Assembly (NCBI RefSeq): GCF_001426565.1
Contig: NZ_LMFA01000023.1
Span: 124,001 to 188,000, forward strand
DNA: 64,000 nt
Direction: 5' to 3'
DNA from: Rhizobium sp. Root482
GTDB taxonomy: Bacteria; Pseudomonadota; Alphaproteobacteria; Rhizobiales; Rhizobiaceae
Shown here: positions 63,734-64,000 of the stretch, one piece after another
Layout of the letters: each line of letters starts with the position of its first letter
Position numbering within the stretch: position 1 is the stretch's first letter
The notes under the pieces: generated by a model
What the model was told of the DNA's origin: nothing
The model's database searches: none
The model's input: only the letters and a program-made list of their open reading frames with translations
Made by a program: the position numbers and the translations under genes

Positions 63734-64000
63734 TTAGGGAATGCGGGCAATGACCTTGATTTCAAAATCGAAACCCGCAAGCCAGTTTACGCCGATCGCC
63801 GTCCAGTTGGGGTAGGGCGGCGCGCTGAATATCTGGTTCTTGACGGCCATGATGGTTTCGAACTGTTTTTCAGGATCCGTGTGGAATGTGGTCACATCGA
63901 CGATATCGTCGAAGGAGCAGCCGCCTGCTTCCAGCGTTGCCCGCAGGTTGTCGAAGGCCAACCGGACCTGGCGTTCGAAATCAGGTTCGGGCGTTCCATC
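63734..64000 (-). CDS. RidA-family (YjgF/UK114) protein, partial, 5' end outside window
   Basis: The visible C-terminal 88 residues match the RidA family, which hydrolyses reactive enamine/imine intermediates: RQVRLAFDNLRATLEAGG, VDVTTFHTD, and NWTAIGVNWLAGFDFEIKVIA. The frame is open to the window end, so an internal TTG at 63961 is not the start. A Trp-Leu-Ala replaces the commoner active-site Arg region near the end (VNWLAG), so this may be a divergent RidA subgroup. Confidence 0.85.
   Translation of the reverse strand, partial: DGTPEPDFERQVRLAFDNLRATLEAGGCSFDDIVDVTTFHTDPEKQFETIMAVKNQIFSAPPYPNWTAIGVNWLAGFDFEIKVIARIP

Overview
This is a chromosomal window of about 60% G+C from an alphaproteobacterium, most likely a member of the Rhizobiaceae (Rhizobium/Agrobacterium/Allorhizobium-like). 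The assignment rests on gene content and order: a cpaF-tadB-tadC pilus block, dnaA beside rpsT-mutM-ubiE-ubiB, an iolRCDEB inositol cluster, PmtA-type phospholipid methyltransferase next to pyrF, RsmB-family methyltransferase near guaA, and several copies of a large palindromic intergenic repeat resembling the RIME family of rhizobia. I saw no tRNA, rRNA, CRISPR array, prophage or insertion sequence. The window begins inside cpaF and ends inside a RidA-family gene.

Layout. 1-4 kb: end of a Tad/Flp pilus locus (cpaF, tadB, tadC, with a TadD-like TPR lipoprotein convergent to it). 4-12 kb: housekeeping block with an M17 aminopeptidase, dnaA, a 0.96 kb non-coding stretch rich in inverted repeats, rpsT, mutM, ubiE and ubiB. 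12-15 kb: a divergent Zn/Cd-type P1B-ATPase and MerR-type regulator lying between ubiB and coaBC. 16-24.4 kb: class II glutamine amidotransferase, then the myo-inositol operon iolR-iolC-iolD-iolE-iolB with a probable IolR operator at the iolC promoter and palindromic repeats in two of its gaps. 24.4-34 kb: small accessory genes (GFA protein, AraC regulator with LysE exporter, HAD phosphatase, VOC protein, GNAT, Lrp regulator with EamA exporter, isochorismatase-like hydrolase, two more LysE exporters) around prfC and dut. 34-45.5 kb: cysK, comM, gshB, rsmI-yraN, dnaN, DUF72, pmtA, a variant histidine phosphatase and pyrF. 45.5-54.6 kb: a secreted beta-helix protein, an NDUFA9-like protein, a tiny secreted protein, uppP, GST, queG-SDR, an RlpA-like protein and an RsmB-family methyltransferase. 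54.8-60.1 kb: a four-gene periplasmic operon, imelysin / di-heme DUF1111 / imelysin / Tat-exported DUF1513, probably iron-related. 60-63.5 kb: TspO, a hotdog thioesterase, MTA/SAH nucleosidase and guaA.

How the genes work together. iolC, iolD, iolE and iolB cover the middle of inositol catabolism. IolC carries a C-terminal DUF2090 aldolase-like domain that may replace a separate IolJ, while the first dehydrogenase (iolG/idhA) and the last step (iolA) are not in this window. The imelysin operon is translationally coupled over its last three genes. Most of the rest are independent housekeeping genes.

Most notable observations: (1) a RIME-like palindrome of about 140 bp lies inside the coding sequence of the di-heme protein, in frame, just after the signal peptide; two intergenic copies in the same window allow direct comparison. 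(2) A site matching the GGAA-N6-TTCC pattern reported for IolR sits beside a -35 element in front of iolC. (3) The dnaA upstream region contains two nested dyads and an isolated DnaA-box-like 9-mer of unknown function. I did not find a clearly new multi-gene system; the rest of the window is ordinary rhizobial chromosome.
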